This document shows positions 35,775 through 44,375 of a stretch of DNA of 61,131 nucleotides, piece after piece (position 1 is the stretch's first letter; every line of letters starts with the position of its first letter). Position numbers and translations under genes: made by a program. The DNA lies in the IMG/VR virus record IMGVR_UViG_3300032284_003381, positions 1-61,131 of that record. The stretch is one strand, 5' to 3'. This stretch comes from a virus. The notes below the pieces were generated by a model. That model did no database searches. It was not told the origin of the DNA and saw only the letters and a list, made by a program, of their open reading frames with translations.

Positions 35775-36029
35775 ATGGCACAGTTAATTAAGCCCGGATC
35801 AGTTAAGATAATAACAAATGAAGGTGAAGTTCAAGTTTCAATAACTTTAGAACTTAACATCAATTTAAACACTGACAGTATTAAGGTTGTATCTCAACAA
35901 ATAGAAGAAAACAATAAAGAAGAAAAGAAAAAAGAAGAAAAGAAAAAAGAAGAAAAAAATATTTCAGATGATTGGTTAATCCCTGATTTTGGAACTTCTC
36001 CAAAACTTAATTTCGGAAAGAAGGAATAA
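35775..36029 (+). CDS. Hypothetical protein with Glu/Lys repeats
   Basis: 84 aa. A small beta portion (residues 1-45), then EEKKKEEKKKEEK, encoded by 15-nt direct repeats, and a short C-terminal segment ending WLIPDFGTSPKLNFGKKE. The ATG lacks a Shine-Dalgarno. Function unknown. Confidence 0.5.
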   Translation: MAQLIKPGSVKIITNEGEVQVSITLELNINLNTDSIKVVSQQIEENNKEEKKKEEKKKEEKNISDDWLIPDFGTSPKLNFGKKE

Positions 36030-36070
36030 GATGATATTCATACTCTCATAATAAAACTAGAAACAAAAAA

Positions 36071-36790
36071 ATGATAGGAATTTATGGAATCAAAAATAAA
36101 GTAAATGGAAAAATTTACATTGGACAAAGTGTGCAAATACGAAAAAGAAAAACTAGACATTTTTATGAGTTAAGACACGGAAAACATAGAAATCAACATT
36201 TACAAAAAAGCTTCGATCAATATGGAGAAAACAATTTCGAATTTATTACATTGCAATTATGTAAACAAGAAGAACTAAATGATTTAGAACAAAAGTTTAT
36301 TGATGAATATAAAAAAGTCACAGAGATTTATAACCTTGCAGAGTATGTCAATGATACAAAAGGATATAAAAATCCATTTTTTGGAAAAAAACATAAAGAT
36401 TCGTCAAAAGCAGAAATGAGTGCTTGGAAAAAAGAACATTATGTCGGAGAAAATAATCCTAATTATGGAAAGAAAAATTCTCCAGAAGTCAGAAAAAAAA
36501 TGAGTTTGGGGCGAGGCATACTTAAAGAAAATGATGTGATAAAAATTGTAGAAAGACTTAGAAACAACGAATCGCACGCATCAATTGCCGCTGATTATAA
36601 TATTTCTAGAACTGTTATAACAAGAATTTCAAATGGCACACGATGGGCTAATATCACAGGCGGTCCTGTTTTTCCTGTCGTTTATAATAATGGAAAAAGA
36701 GTCTTTCAAGAAACTCATAAAAATAAATTAGTGGAAGCTCGTTGGCACAAAAATAAAGATGAAAAAACAAATAATCAAGATTTGACGTAA
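36071..36790 (+). CDS. Free-standing GIY-YIG homing endonuclease with NUMOD3 and HTH modules
   Basis: 239 aa. IYGIKNKVNGKIYIGQSVQI at residues 4-23 is the GIY...YIG core; the conserved Arg and Glu follow (RKRKTRHF, EQKFIDEYK). Residues 117-155 show NUMOD3 motifs (NPFFGKKH, NPNYGKK). The C-terminus near residue 165-200 contains an HTH, VIKIVERLRNNESHASIA. It is not inside an intron or intein; it sits between a hypothetical gene and the actin-like ATPase gene. Such nucleases spread by cutting homologous loci. Weak start context. Confidence 0.9.
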   Translation: MIGIYGIKNKVNGKIYIGQSVQIRKRKTRHFYELRHGKHRNQHLQKSFDQYGENNFEFITLQLCKQEELNDLEQKFIDEYKKVTEIYNLAEYVNDTKGYKNPFFGKKHKDSSKAEMSAWKKEHYVGENNPNYGKKNSPEVRKKMSLGRGILKENDVIKIVERLRNNESHASIAADYNISRTVITRISNGTRWANITGGPVFPVVYNNGKRVFQETHKNKLVEARWHKNKDEKTNNQDLT

Positions 36791-36814
36791 ACCCTTACAG
36801 GAGAAAGACTTACA

Positions 36815-37816
36815 ATGATAGGTTTTGATTGCGGCACCTACAATTTAGTTTGTAGTCACAGAGATGAAAAAGGAAATTTTGTTTACAAGCGTGAAGTAAA
36901 CGCTTTTTTGGAACTTCCATTAGACAATCGCTTTGTTTTCAATATGATGAAAACAGCAGGAGTTCCATTAATTGAACGTGAAAAAGTAGCATATGCATTA
37001 GGCGAAGCTGCCTGTAATATGGCATATACCATGAGTCAGATTGAATTAAAGCGTCCCATGATTCATGGATGCGTTAATCCGAAGGAAAAAGACGCTTTTC
37101 AAATCATGTCTATTATGATGCACAGTCTAATTGATGGCGTCAAAAAAAATGGAGAAACTCTTTATTACTGCGTTCCTGCCAATGCAATCAATGAAGAAAC
37201 AGATGCAGATTATCATCAAAGAATTTTAGCGGCTATTTTCAAGGCATATAAAAACGAATCTGGTTATACCGTTGATGCACATCCAATAAATGAAGCCTTG
37301 GCTCTTGCATATGCCGAACTAGGGAAGAAGGCATATACAGGAATTGCATGTAGCTTTGGTGGCGGAATGATCAATATTTGTTATGCAATGTATGGCAATC
37401 CAATATTTTCCTTTTCTATTGTCAATTCTGGTGATTGGATTGATCGTCAAGCTGCCAAAGCAACAGGCGAATCTATTGCATTTATTAATAAAGAAAAAAT
37501 GAAAATAGACTTATCCAAGAGTCCATCGACTTTAGTTGAACGAGCAATCAATACTCAATATAGACTTATGATTGAGCACGCAGTTGCTGGAATCAAAAAA
37601 GGTTTTGCTGATGTAACAAAAACAGTTAGAACCGATGATGCTGTTGATATTGTGGTTGCAGGAGGAACTTCTTCTCCAAATGGATTTACCGAAATTTTCA
37701 AAGAAACAATTGAGCAGGCTGATTTGCCAATCAAAATTGGCGAGATTATCAGACCAAATGATCCTTTGTATAGTGTTGCCAGAGGTTGTCTAATTGCTGC
37801 TGAAGCGGCAAAATAA
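36815..37816 (+). CDS. Actin/Hsp70-fold ATPase (phage ParM/MreB-like)
   Basis: 333 aa. MIGFDCGTYNLV at residues 1-12 is a phosphate-1 motif (D-x-G-T), INEALALAYAEL at 158-169 resembles the Hsp70/MreB connect region, CSFGGG at 179-184 is phosphate 2, and VAGGTSS at 281-287 is the adenosine motif. All occur in the right order and spacing. It is about 330 aa, close to MreB/ParM/Alp filament proteins; Hsp70 would be longer and have a substrate domain. It may be a phage cytoskeletal or segregation filament, but polymerisation is not proven. AGGAGAAAG precedes the ATG. Confidence 0.8.
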   Translation: MIGFDCGTYNLVCSHRDEKGNFVYKREVNAFLELPLDNRFVFNMMKTAGVPLIEREKVAYALGEAACNMAYTMSQIELKRPMIHGCVNPKEKDAFQIMSIMMHSLIDGVKKNGETLYYCVPANAINEETDADYHQRILAAIFKAYKNESGYTVDAHPINEALALAYAELGKKAYTGIACSFGGGMINICYAMYGNPIFSFSIVNSGDWIDRQAAKATGESIAFINKEKMKIDLSKSPSTLVERAINTQYRLMIEHAVAGIKKGFADVTKTVRTDDAVDIVVAGGTSSPNGFTEIFKETIEQADLPIKIGEIIRPNDPLYSVARGCLIAAEAAK

Positions 37817-37831
37817 ATAGAAAGAATTGAA

Positions 37832-38290
37832 ATGAAAAAGAATCAGAAGAGCGTAAGCGACCTTGGTGCCGCTGCGTATTTACTAATGCACGATTTGAAG
37901 GTAATTGGAAGACGAGGAAGAGATATATATTTTTTATTGTCTGATTATACATCAGAGCAATTTGACCAATTAACCTTGGATTATTTATCAAGTGAATTTC
38001 ATCGTTTTGATGCTTGCATTATGTCACTAAAGAAAATTGGTGAGTACAACTTTGATTTTAAGAGTTGTCATCGCTTTGTAACTGATTTGGGTGCAGCAGC
38101 TTATATTCTAATGCATAAATACAGAGTAGTTGGAAAAAGAGGAAAAGCGTTCTATTTTGAAGTAGATGAAGAGTCAGGTGATAAATTCGATGAAGTTGCT
38201 CTAGAATATATTTCCAGCGATTTTCATAGATTTGATTCTTGCTTAATGTCGCTAAAGAAAATTGGTGAATATATTAGCGAACAATCTTGA
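37832..38290 (+). CDS. Tandem two-copy DUF5659-like small domain protein
   Basis: 152 aa made of two about 65-residue repeats. Each has DLGAAAYxLMH, a GRRGRDIYF-type Gly-Arg turn, and F-H-R-F-D-x-C-x-M-S-L-K-K-I-G-E-Y. The halves are about 60 percent identical, showing an internal duplication. It lies just after the actin-like ATPase, with TAAATAG overlapping that gene's stop; a binding or accessory role is possible. The domain is similar to the DUF5659 type of small proteins; no function known. Confidence 0.62.
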   Translation: MKKNQKSVSDLGAAAYLLMHDLKVIGRRGRDIYFLLSDYTSEQFDQLTLDYLSSEFHRFDACIMSLKKIGEYNFDFKSCHRFVTDLGAAAYILMHKYRVVGKRGKAFYFEVDEESGDKFDEVALEYISSDFHRFDSCLMSLKKIGEYISEQS

Positions 38291-38323
38291 TTCAAGAATG
38301 ATATATAGAATCAAGGAGTGATT

Positions 38324-39370
38324 ATGAAAAGATTTAAAGATTATTTAGTAGAGAAAAATTTATCAATTAAAGCTGAAGCAACATCTTCTTTTGATGACGT
38401 TGAAAAAGCCATCGATAATGCAATTGATAATTGGTCGCAAGATTTAAAAAAATCTCTTATAAATCCATTTCATATATCTCAAGATGCAGGCGAAGAAGGA
38501 GCAGAAGGAGCGGGAACACGAAGAGGATACGCAAAGCCATCATTTCATCGAAGTTTATGGGATAGATTTAAAAACACATTGTCAAATCTATTCTACAGTC
38601 GCTATCATTCCGACAATCCCTACAAATGGCAAAACGCTTTGGGCGATTACTTAGGGCAAAAAGTTCAGAAAGAAAATTTTATTCCTTTGCCTTTTCATTT
38701 GGAAGATTACCAAAAAATAGAAGAAATTTATAATTCATTAGAACAACAAATTAATGAAAATGATGATACAGAAAATTTACGATTATTTGTAATCATCAAC
38801 AAAAAAACACAAGAACTTAAAAATATCGTAAAAAATATCTTCAAAAGTTTACAGCAACAGCAACAACCACAAACTCAACAACCTCCACAAACCACACAAC
38901 CTGCCCCAGAAGAACCTGTTGCAGATAAAGGCAAAATAAAAGTGGGAACAGGTGGAGATTATGATCCTATTGGCACAGCAGAAATAGGTGGTGGAAATGT
39001 TCCAAAAACAACAATAAGCATTTCAAAAGGCGTTTATGAAAATGCCAAATTCTTAGGAGTTCATGATTACGAGTCCCCTGAATATGGACCCAGATTGATT
39101 TGGGAATGGAATATTCATGGAAATAATATAAGAACAGTCACATCCAATCGTGCAACTAAAAATAATAAATGTGGCAGAATTTATTGGAAAATAATTAATG
39201 AAATTCCACCCAAAAATATACACAGAGATAATGATAGATTCATTGATGAAAAAGAAAAAGAAAAAATTAACCAGAATATAAATAAACTTTACACCGTTTA
39301 CGTACATGAAAGTGCTACTGGCACGTTATTTGTAGACAATGTAAAAGGATCATCGGAATCCGATGAATAA
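38324..39370 (+). CDS. Hypothetical protein, capsid-targeting-like N-terminus and Gln/Pro linker
   Basis: 348 aa. The ATG at 38324 is preceded by AAGGAG, so it is preferred to the GTG at 38318. MKRFKDYLVEKN resembles T4 capsid-targeting peptides with an LxE cleavage-like site. A helical N-terminal half, a QQQQQPQTQQPPQTTQPAP linker (about residues 185-205) and a C-terminal beta domain follow, ending in an acidic tail. Role unknown; head packaging is inferred. Confidence 0.55.
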   Translation: MKRFKDYLVEKNLSIKAEATSSFDDVEKAIDNAIDNWSQDLKKSLINPFHISQDAGEEGAEGAGTRRGYAKPSFHRSLWDRFKNTLSNLFYSRYHSDNPYKWQNALGDYLGQKVQKENFIPLPFHLEDYQKIEEIYNSLEQQINENDDTENLRLFVIINKKTQELKNIVKNIFKSLQQQQQPQTQQPPQTTQPAPEEPVADKGKIKVGTGGDYDPIGTAEIGGGNVPKTTISISKGVYENAKFLGVHDYESPEYGPRLIWEWNIHGNNIRTVTSNRATKNNKCGRIYWKIINEIPPKNIHRDNDRFIDEKEKEKINQNINKLYTVYVHESATGTLFVDNVKGSSESDE

Positions 39371-39757
39371 TTATTTTTGATTAGCCTTGGCAGCAAGATT
39401 TGCAATCATATCCAAATCAATATACTGAGAAGAATTTTGTGACAATATAGGTTCTTGATTGTCGTTTTCATGGGTATCTACTGTTTCAGAATATTGTATA
39501 TCAGATTCAGATTCTGACTCGGATATTACTTGCTCTTCTAAAATGCCAACAATATATTGCCATGAATAATAGTTTTTACATCCAGTAATATGATGTTTTG
39601 AAAAAACTCCATCTTCATCTAAAGATTCTATAATTCCTGTAAAAAAATCAGAAAACTGTTGGTTATCAAAATTCACTTTGTTGACAGTTGTTGTTAAAAT
39701 TGTACAAACTTTACCAACAAATGATTCTTGAAGCTTTTTAATATTAAGTGCTTTCAT
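39371..39757 (-). CDS. Conserved phage hypothetical protein
   Basis: 128 aa. AAGGAATAAT precedes the ATG. The middle FFTGIIESLDEDGVFSKHHI, then TGCKNYYSW and VGILEEQV, resembles a short conserved phage family of unknown function. The C-terminus is acidic (SESESESD). It is 8 nt downstream of the primase gene and presumably cotranscribed. Confidence 0.55.
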   Translation of the reverse strand: MKALNIKKLQESFVGKVCTILTTTVNKVNFDNQQFSDFFTGIIESLDEDGVFSKHHITGCKNYYSWQYIVGILEEQVISESESESDIQYSETVDTHENDNQEPILSQNSSQYIDLDMIANLAAKANQK

Positions 39758-39765
39758 ATTATTCC

Positions 39766-40824
39766 TTAATGCCAGATATCACTAAACCCAAAAAAATCGC
39801 CGATTGTACCAATTGGACCAGAGTAATCCAAAGGTTTTTGATTTTTTAGAACAAAATAATGTAACATTTCAACATTGTTTTTTATCAAAAATTCATTCCA
39901 ATCGTTGTATCCAAGAGGCGGCACAACATAGTATAATTTATCCTTGGTCTTTTTTGCTGTTTCCAAGGCGGTAATTACAGAACTCATTTTCATGGTGCCT
40001 GCTTTACCCGCTTTGTCTCTATCTAAGCACAAAACAATTCTATAGTCAGATAACATCAGTGCTTGTTTTTCACTCATATTTTTGCCGCCACAAGCAGCAG
40101 CATTAAATTCTGCCATTTTCATTGTAATAGCATTAAATTCGCCTTCGCATAAATAAACTAGTTCGCCAGCTTTTGGCCAATCTCCTGCCATAAAAACAAC
40201 ATCTTCTTTACCTACTCCAATTTCTTTGGGAGGACCAAGATATTTACATTTTGATTTGCCAATGTGTCTTGCGTTGAAATATATAAGCCTTCCGTCCTTA
40301 TCATAATATGGAATTATAATTCTGGCTTTATAACGATCTTCTGTGCAAATATACAGACCGTCAATTGGCAATTTTCTGTTTTGCAGGTATTCTTCAGCTT
40401 TTTTTCTCCACCAATTATTGGTTGCCAATTCTGAAATTAATTTACATCCTGTTGGCAAACTAATTCCAACAGGAGGAGCAACTACAAGAGGTTGTCTGTC
40501 TTCTTCAGCAAACATTTCCTCCAATTTTTTTTCTAAATCATGAATACTAGTCCTGCCAGCCAAAGTTGAAAGTGCATCTTCTCTATCACAACTGTCAACT
40601 AATTGAACAAGTTTAACAAGACTACCTTTTTTATCTGTTTTGAAACAATGAAAAACACCAAATTTACGTTTTTTCTTGCCACCGGCAGGGCTGCACCACA
40701 TATGGTGATTAGAATCATCTGTGAAAATTGAATTTATGCGAATTTCTTTACCTTTGACTTGGATATTATCCTCTCCAAATCTGTTGGTTGCCCATTTTAA
40801 AAATTTATCGTATGAAATACTCAT
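39766..40824 (-). CDS. Phage DNA primase (CHC2-like and TOPRIM)
   Basis: 352 aa. The N-terminal 110 residues have MWCSPAGGKKKRKFGVFHCF, consistent with a degenerate zinc-binding module (Cys and His). The TOPRIM portion contains VYLCEGEFNAITM (catalytic Glu) and IVLCLDRDKAGKAG (the D-x-D-x-A-G pair), with the ACGGKNMSEKQ helix between. It is the shortened phage primase type without a visible helicase. It is divergent from the nuclease gene across a 39-bp gap. Confidence 0.82.
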   Translation of the reverse strand: MSISYDKFLKWATNRFGEDNIQVKGKEIRINSIFTDDSNHHMWCSPAGGKKKRKFGVFHCFKTDKKGSLVKLVQLVDSCDREDALSTLAGRTSIHDLEKKLEEMFAEEDRQPLVVAPPVGISLPTGCKLISELATNNWWRKKAEEYLQNRKLPIDGLYICTEDRYKARIIIPYYDKDGRLIYFNARHIGKSKCKYLGPPKEIGVGKEDVVFMAGDWPKAGELVYLCEGEFNAITMKMAEFNAAACGGKNMSEKQALMLSDYRIVLCLDRDKAGKAGTMKMSSVITALETAKKTKDKLYYVVPPLGYNDWNEFLIKNNVEMLHYFVLKNQKPLDYSGPIGTIGDFFGFSDIWH

Positions 40825-40825
40825 A

Positions 40826-40854
40826 TTGATTTATCCTAGATCTATCGCTATAAT
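40826..40854 (+). promoter_or_regulatory. Sigma-70-like promoter for the Cas4-like nuclease
   Basis: TTGATT, 17 bp, TATAAT, ending 9 bases before the ATG at 40864. With a normal start site the transcript is nearly leaderless. It differs in style from the TAAATA late boxes, implying host-polymerase (early or middle) control. Confidence 0.6.
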
Positions 40855-40863
40855 ATAGTTATT

Positions 40864-41658
40864 ATGACAAATCAAAACGAATCGCCAGATGATCGCTTAA
40901 TTTGCGAACACATGTCTGTTTCAAGAACACAGACATGGCAAGACTGTCAGGCAAAATACAGGTTTCGTTATCATCTCAAAATAATTCCAGATGTTCCAGT
41001 CCAACCTTATTTTGTTTATGGAAAACTCGTTCACAAAGTTGCAGAGGTTTATGTTCAAGAACAGGGCAAAATTCCAATTGAAAAAATTGCCTCAGATTGT
41101 CTCAATGGTAACATAGAGGTGGAAGAAGGTCAACCTCCGCCCATTTTAAACAATGAGTATAAAAACAAATTTCCTGAACATTTAAAGAACATAAAAAACT
41201 TAAATGACAGAATAGGATATGACGGAGAACTAGAATGGTCATTCAAATATGATCTTCAACCTCCAGACAATCATATCGTTGTTGGATTTATTGATCGCCT
41301 AATAATTCGTGGTGATAAATATTTTATATTAGATTATAAAACCACCAAAAAAGGTCGCTGGAGAAAAAACGCAAATACAATCAAAAAAGATTTGCAGCTT
41401 TGTTGTTATGCCAGAGTTGTTCAAAGAGAATTTGGAGCAAAACCAGAAAACATTAAAGCTGCATTATTTTATCTTGAGGGTAACGAGCTTATTACTACGA
41501 GATTCACCGAAGAATCTATGGCAAATGCCGAGCAAGAATTACACGATGCATACAAAGAAATTATAAACACACATCCAAATGATGTTTATGGGCGTGTTGG
41601 AGATCAATGTAAGCGTTGTGATTATAGAAGCATTTGTCCTTTTTATTCACTTACTTAG
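40864..41658 (+). CDS. RecB/Cas4-type PD-(D/E)xK nuclease with Fe-S cysteines
   Basis: 264 aa. SVSRTQTWQDCQAKYRFRY supplies the first conserved Cys (28) with its downstream basic residues. GFIDRLIIRGDKYFILDYKT carries the PD-(D/E)xK core (D144, D157, K159). CKRCDYRSICPFY gives Cys 249, 252 and 258. One Cys before and three after the core is the Fe-S-bearing Cas4/AddB-type exonuclease layout. It is probably a DNA-processing nuclease in replication or packaging. No CRISPR array or other Cas gene is near. Confidence 0.87.
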   Translation: MTNQNESPDDRLICEHMSVSRTQTWQDCQAKYRFRYHLKIIPDVPVQPYFVYGKLVHKVAEVYVQEQGKIPIEKIASDCLNGNIEVEEGQPPPILNNEYKNKFPEHLKNIKNLNDRIGYDGELEWSFKYDLQPPDNHIVVGFIDRLIIRGDKYFILDYKTTKKGRWRKNANTIKKDLQLCCYARVVQREFGAKPENIKAALFYLEGNELITTRFTEESMANAEQELHDAYKEIINTHPNDVYGRVGDQCKRCDYRSICPFYSLT

Positions 41659-42514
41659 GCAAAACAACGTAATCAATAGGAAACTCAATTTGAGGTTCAT
41701 TTCTATTGATAATTGGAATTTTTTGAGCCAAACCAGATTGACGCAATAAAAATTCATAACCTTTTTGCTGTCCCCAATATCTATGAATAACGCTTAAAGG
41801 AGTAAAATATCCTCTGCCTGTACCATTTTGATATTGTGTGCCCCAACAAGTGCCAATATAATTGCCATTGTCATCCATAAGTCCTCCCCCCGAACGACCG
41901 GGGCGAGGGCTATTTTTTTGAGTAACTAAATCATATCCTATAATTCCCAACATTTCGATGTCATAATGTGCGACTTCGGAACCCAAGTCGCTGCCACATG
42001 AATGTGCAGATTTACCTACTTTATATTCATAATTTTCTGGACCAATTGGAATATAATGGGGCTTCCAATCTGGAACGAAAGTAATTAAGGATGTATCCTG
42101 CCCCTCAAGATAACTATAAAAAACCACACTGGCATCGTAGCTTTTTGGATAATCTAATTTTTGATCATTTTTATACCAAACAATTATCTTGCAACGTAAA
42201 GGATTAACTTTTAATTGTTCAGCAGACATAAATCCTTTTCCCCATAAATGTCCACAAGAAGCGATATATGCTACATTTTTTAATTCATCATAATATACAA
42301 TTGTGCCAGAACCAGATGTATTATTTACAGAAATTTTTACAGAAGCAGACAGAAATTTTTTATATTCCGCTCCTCTATTTTCAATAGGTGCATTAGCAAC
42401 AATACCAACAGGAGTCTTTTCCAGAATTGGCATTGAATATTTTTCGGCAAAAACCGAAAAAGGTTGAATTAAAAATAAAGCAAAAAAAACCAATATAGAA
42501 ATTTTTTTTGACAT
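41651..42514 (-). CDS. Secreted trypsin-like serine protease
   Basis: 287 aa. A signal peptide (residues 1-24, Lys-Lys then a 15-residue hydrophobic core, VFA before cleavage) precedes a chymotrypsin-fold domain. The catalytic triad is His 89 (IASCGHLWG), Asp 140 (EGQDTSLITF) and Ser 208 (RPGRSGGGLMD), in the correct order; GRSGGG is the modified GDSGGP motif. It would act outside the cytoplasmic membrane. AAGGAGTAGC precedes the ATG. It overlaps the Cas4-like gene at the 3' end by 8 nt. A secreted serine protease is rare in phages. Confidence 0.85.
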   Translation of the reverse strand: MSKKISILVFFALFLIQPFSVFAEKYSMPILEKTPVGIVANAPIENRGAEYKKFLSASVKISVNNTSGSGTIVYYDELKNVAYIASCGHLWGKGFMSAEQLKVNPLRCKIIVWYKNDQKLDYPKSYDASVVFYSYLEGQDTSLITFVPDWKPHYIPIGPENYEYKVGKSAHSCGSDLGSEVAHYDIEMLGIIGYDLVTQKNSPRPGRSGGGLMDDNGNYIGTCWGTQYQNGTGRGYFTPLSVIHRYWGQQKGYEFLLRQSGLAQKIPIINRNEPQIEFPIDYVVLPK

Positions 42515-42570
42515 TGCTACTCCTTAGCGATAAAGAACCCCTTTTTATATATATTACTCAGGATTAAAGA

Positions 42571-43023
42571 ATGGCGACATTAACTATATCTCACTACATT
42601 TATTTAACTCGTGAACAAAGATATGCTCTTCATGAAGGCAATAAATTAGAAGTGACTGGCGTTAGCGTGCCAGTGTGGTTCAAAAAAGGGAACACTTCAG
42701 AACCCGCTCAAGAAATATTTTGTAAATACACAATTTCTAACGATTCGTCATCAAATCGCTCGATTGTTCCAACAACCACTGGATATGAAATCAATCTGCC
42801 GCAAAAACTAAAATTCGCAAATGAATCAGTACCAGAAGAAACACAGGTAGTGGTTTCTGTATATTTAGGAACATCTGAAAGATTGTTGGATATAAATGAT
42901 GGAGGATCAGAGTGGTTAGAATTTAGACAATTTAGCAAAATTCAACAAGGAACGAACAAATTTAATGTTGTTCATTTTGTTGAAATAAAACCAATTGAAC
43001 TACTAGAAGACACATTGAGTTAA
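42571..43023 (+). CDS. Hypothetical phage protein
   Basis: 150 aa, predicted beta-rich; the SEPAQEIFCKYTISNDSSSN segment and a conserved-looking GYEINLP strand are visible. AGGATTAAAG precedes the ATG. It is convergent with, and overlaps by 4 nt, the leftward gene at 43020. Possibly structural; no motif. Confidence 0.5.
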   Translation: MATLTISHYIYLTREQRYALHEGNKLEVTGVSVPVWFKKGNTSEPAQEIFCKYTISNDSSSNRSIVPTTTGYEINLPQKLKFANESVPEETQVVVSVYLGTSERLLDINDGGSEWLEFRQFSKIQQGTNKFNVVHFVEIKPIELLEDTLS

Positions 43024-43523
43024 GGGCAGTCTTTAAGAGCTAATGCCATTCTCATATTTAAAGAATCTCCTCCTGCAAATGTAATTGAATTTGACAAGGA
43101 AGATGATGCAATTAAAGTTCCTGAATTATCAGATGTACTAGCCATAAAGAGATTGGTGACTGGTCCATATCCGGCACCAGTTGCAGTAAATGTAATGATT
43201 TGGCTACTTGCCCTATAAACTCCACTTACTTCTTCAATTGTAAAACCTGATGAAGAACTAACTGCTGCTCTCAAGTAACCGTTTCCAGAAGGTTCACCTA
43301 CTAAGCTAGATAATGTGTCAGTAGTGCTTATAGTAGGTCTGGCGTCTAAACCAAAAAAATATTGACTAGGGATTGTCGCTCCAGCAAAACAGAGAGACAA
43401 AATAAATGATTCTCCTCCAACATGAAGAGTATTATATAAATTTTTATCTTCCCAAATAATTTTGTTGTTTCGAACATGTTGTATTTCGAGAATTTTTACT
43501 AAACCATGCCAATCTTTTTTCAT
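43020..43523 (-). CDS. Putative virion structural protein
   Basis: 167 aa. The plan (a charged N-terminus with NLYNTLHVGGESFILSL, then YFFGLDARPTI, followed by Ser/Thr-rich strands) resembles fibre/baseplate accessory proteins, and loosely the product at 22528. GAGGCAAC precedes the ATG; the start overlaps the preceding gene stop (ATGA). It is the last gene of the terminase-linked leftward operon. Confidence 0.55.
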   Translation of the reverse strand: MKKDWHGLVKILEIQHVRNNKIIWEDKNLYNTLHVGGESFILSLCFAGATIPSQYFFGLDARPTISTTDTLSSLVGEPSGNGYLRAAVSSSSGFTIEEVSGVYRASSQIITFTATGAGYGPVTNLFMASTSDNSGTLIASSSLSNSITFAGGDSLNMRMALALKDCP

Positions 43524-44065
43524 GTTGCCTCTAATGAAATTGGAGTTTTTTTACCTGTTTTTGAAGAAAAAAATACTTTGTCAATATTAAATCTTTCGCC
43601 ATTAAATGTGTCATCACCAACATATTTGTTGCCAGTACCTTTTTTCAAATAAGCGATTGTCACATGAGGAACATAAAATGCATGATTTTGAGTTACCAAA
43701 AGCGAACTTTTCATTCTGCTGTTTAATTTATGAAGTCCTTCAGAAAATACATCTATCACTAAAACATCAAAATTTTTATTTTTAGTAAATAAAGATATTT
43801 TTCCTAATGTACAATCAATTTGTTTTTCGTCAATGAAATTTTTAGAAACTTGTTTAACATTAGATGTATGTATTCCATATATTACAGTGATGTGTATATC
43901 ATCTTCTCTGCCAAACAAAAAATCTTCTGAATTAAATAAAGTTTCATCAGGAACATGGTCAAATCCCCAAGAAATTATATTGTCAGTTAAATGTTCTGGA
44001 AGTTCTACCATCAAAGATGAATAGTCATATCTTCGCTCTTTATCCGAAAACTGTAGAAAATTCAT
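43520..44065 (-). CDS. 2H phosphoesterase (LigT/CPDase superfamily)
   Basis: 181 aa from the ATG with AAAGGC upstream (a longer reading from 44119 lies inside the preceding gene). Two H-x-T motifs, HITVIYGIH (His 58) and HVTIAYLKKG (His 134), about 76 residues apart, are the 2H signature. Relatives include RNA ligase-like CPDases and the phage anti-CBASS protein Acb1, which cleaves cyclic nucleotides. Whether this is Acb1-like cannot be said. It sits in the terminase-linked operon. Confidence 0.75.
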   Translation of the reverse strand: MNFLQFSDKERRYDYSSLMVELPEHLTDNIISWGFDHVPDETLFNSEDFLFGREDDIHITVIYGIHTSNVKQVSKNFIDEKQIDCTLGKISLFTKNKNFDVLVIDVFSEGLHKLNSRMKSSLLVTQNHAFYVPHVTIAYLKKGTGNKYVGDDTFNGERFNIDKVFFSSKTGKKTPISLEAT

Positions 44066-44375
44066 CTTCGTCGCCTTTCTCTTCTTCTTTAGGTAGATTT
44101 CGGCGTCGTTGAATTTCATTCAGTCTATTTTTTTCCTTAAAAATTTCTTCATCAATCGCTTGAATCATACGCAAAGGATCATAACCATAATTAACTGCCT
44201 TTGATTCTCTTTTCTCTGCAACGACCTCTCTACGCTCTCTTTTTTTCTCTAAATGCTCTAATTTGCTCATAGCAATTCGAATATAATGTCTCACTTCAGA
44301 TAAAGCATTGTCATTAGGCGTGTGTGATAAAGCCTTCAACAGCAAAGATTTAGCTTCTTGTGTATTATTCTTCAT
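44040..44375 (-). CDS. Small helical charged protein, unknown
   Basis: 111 aa. AAAGGTTGAAC precedes the ATG. Helical throughout; the middle has a Lys/Arg/Glu block (EKKRERREVVAEKRE) and the C-terminus is acidic. It overlaps the 2H phosphoesterase start by 26 nt and the preceding gene by 11 nt, so the block is translationally coupled. No function recognised. Confidence 0.55.
   Translation of the reverse strand: MKNNTQEAKSLLLKALSHTPNDNALSEVRHYIRIAMSKLEHLEKKRERREVVAEKRESKAVNYGYDPLRMIQAIDEEIFKEKNRLNEIQRRRNLPKEEEKGDEDEFSTVFG

Noticed and set aside
40864-41658. CRISPR-Cas system around the Cas4-like gene
   Set aside because: No array, no other Cas gene; phage Cas4-like nucleases commonly stand alone.
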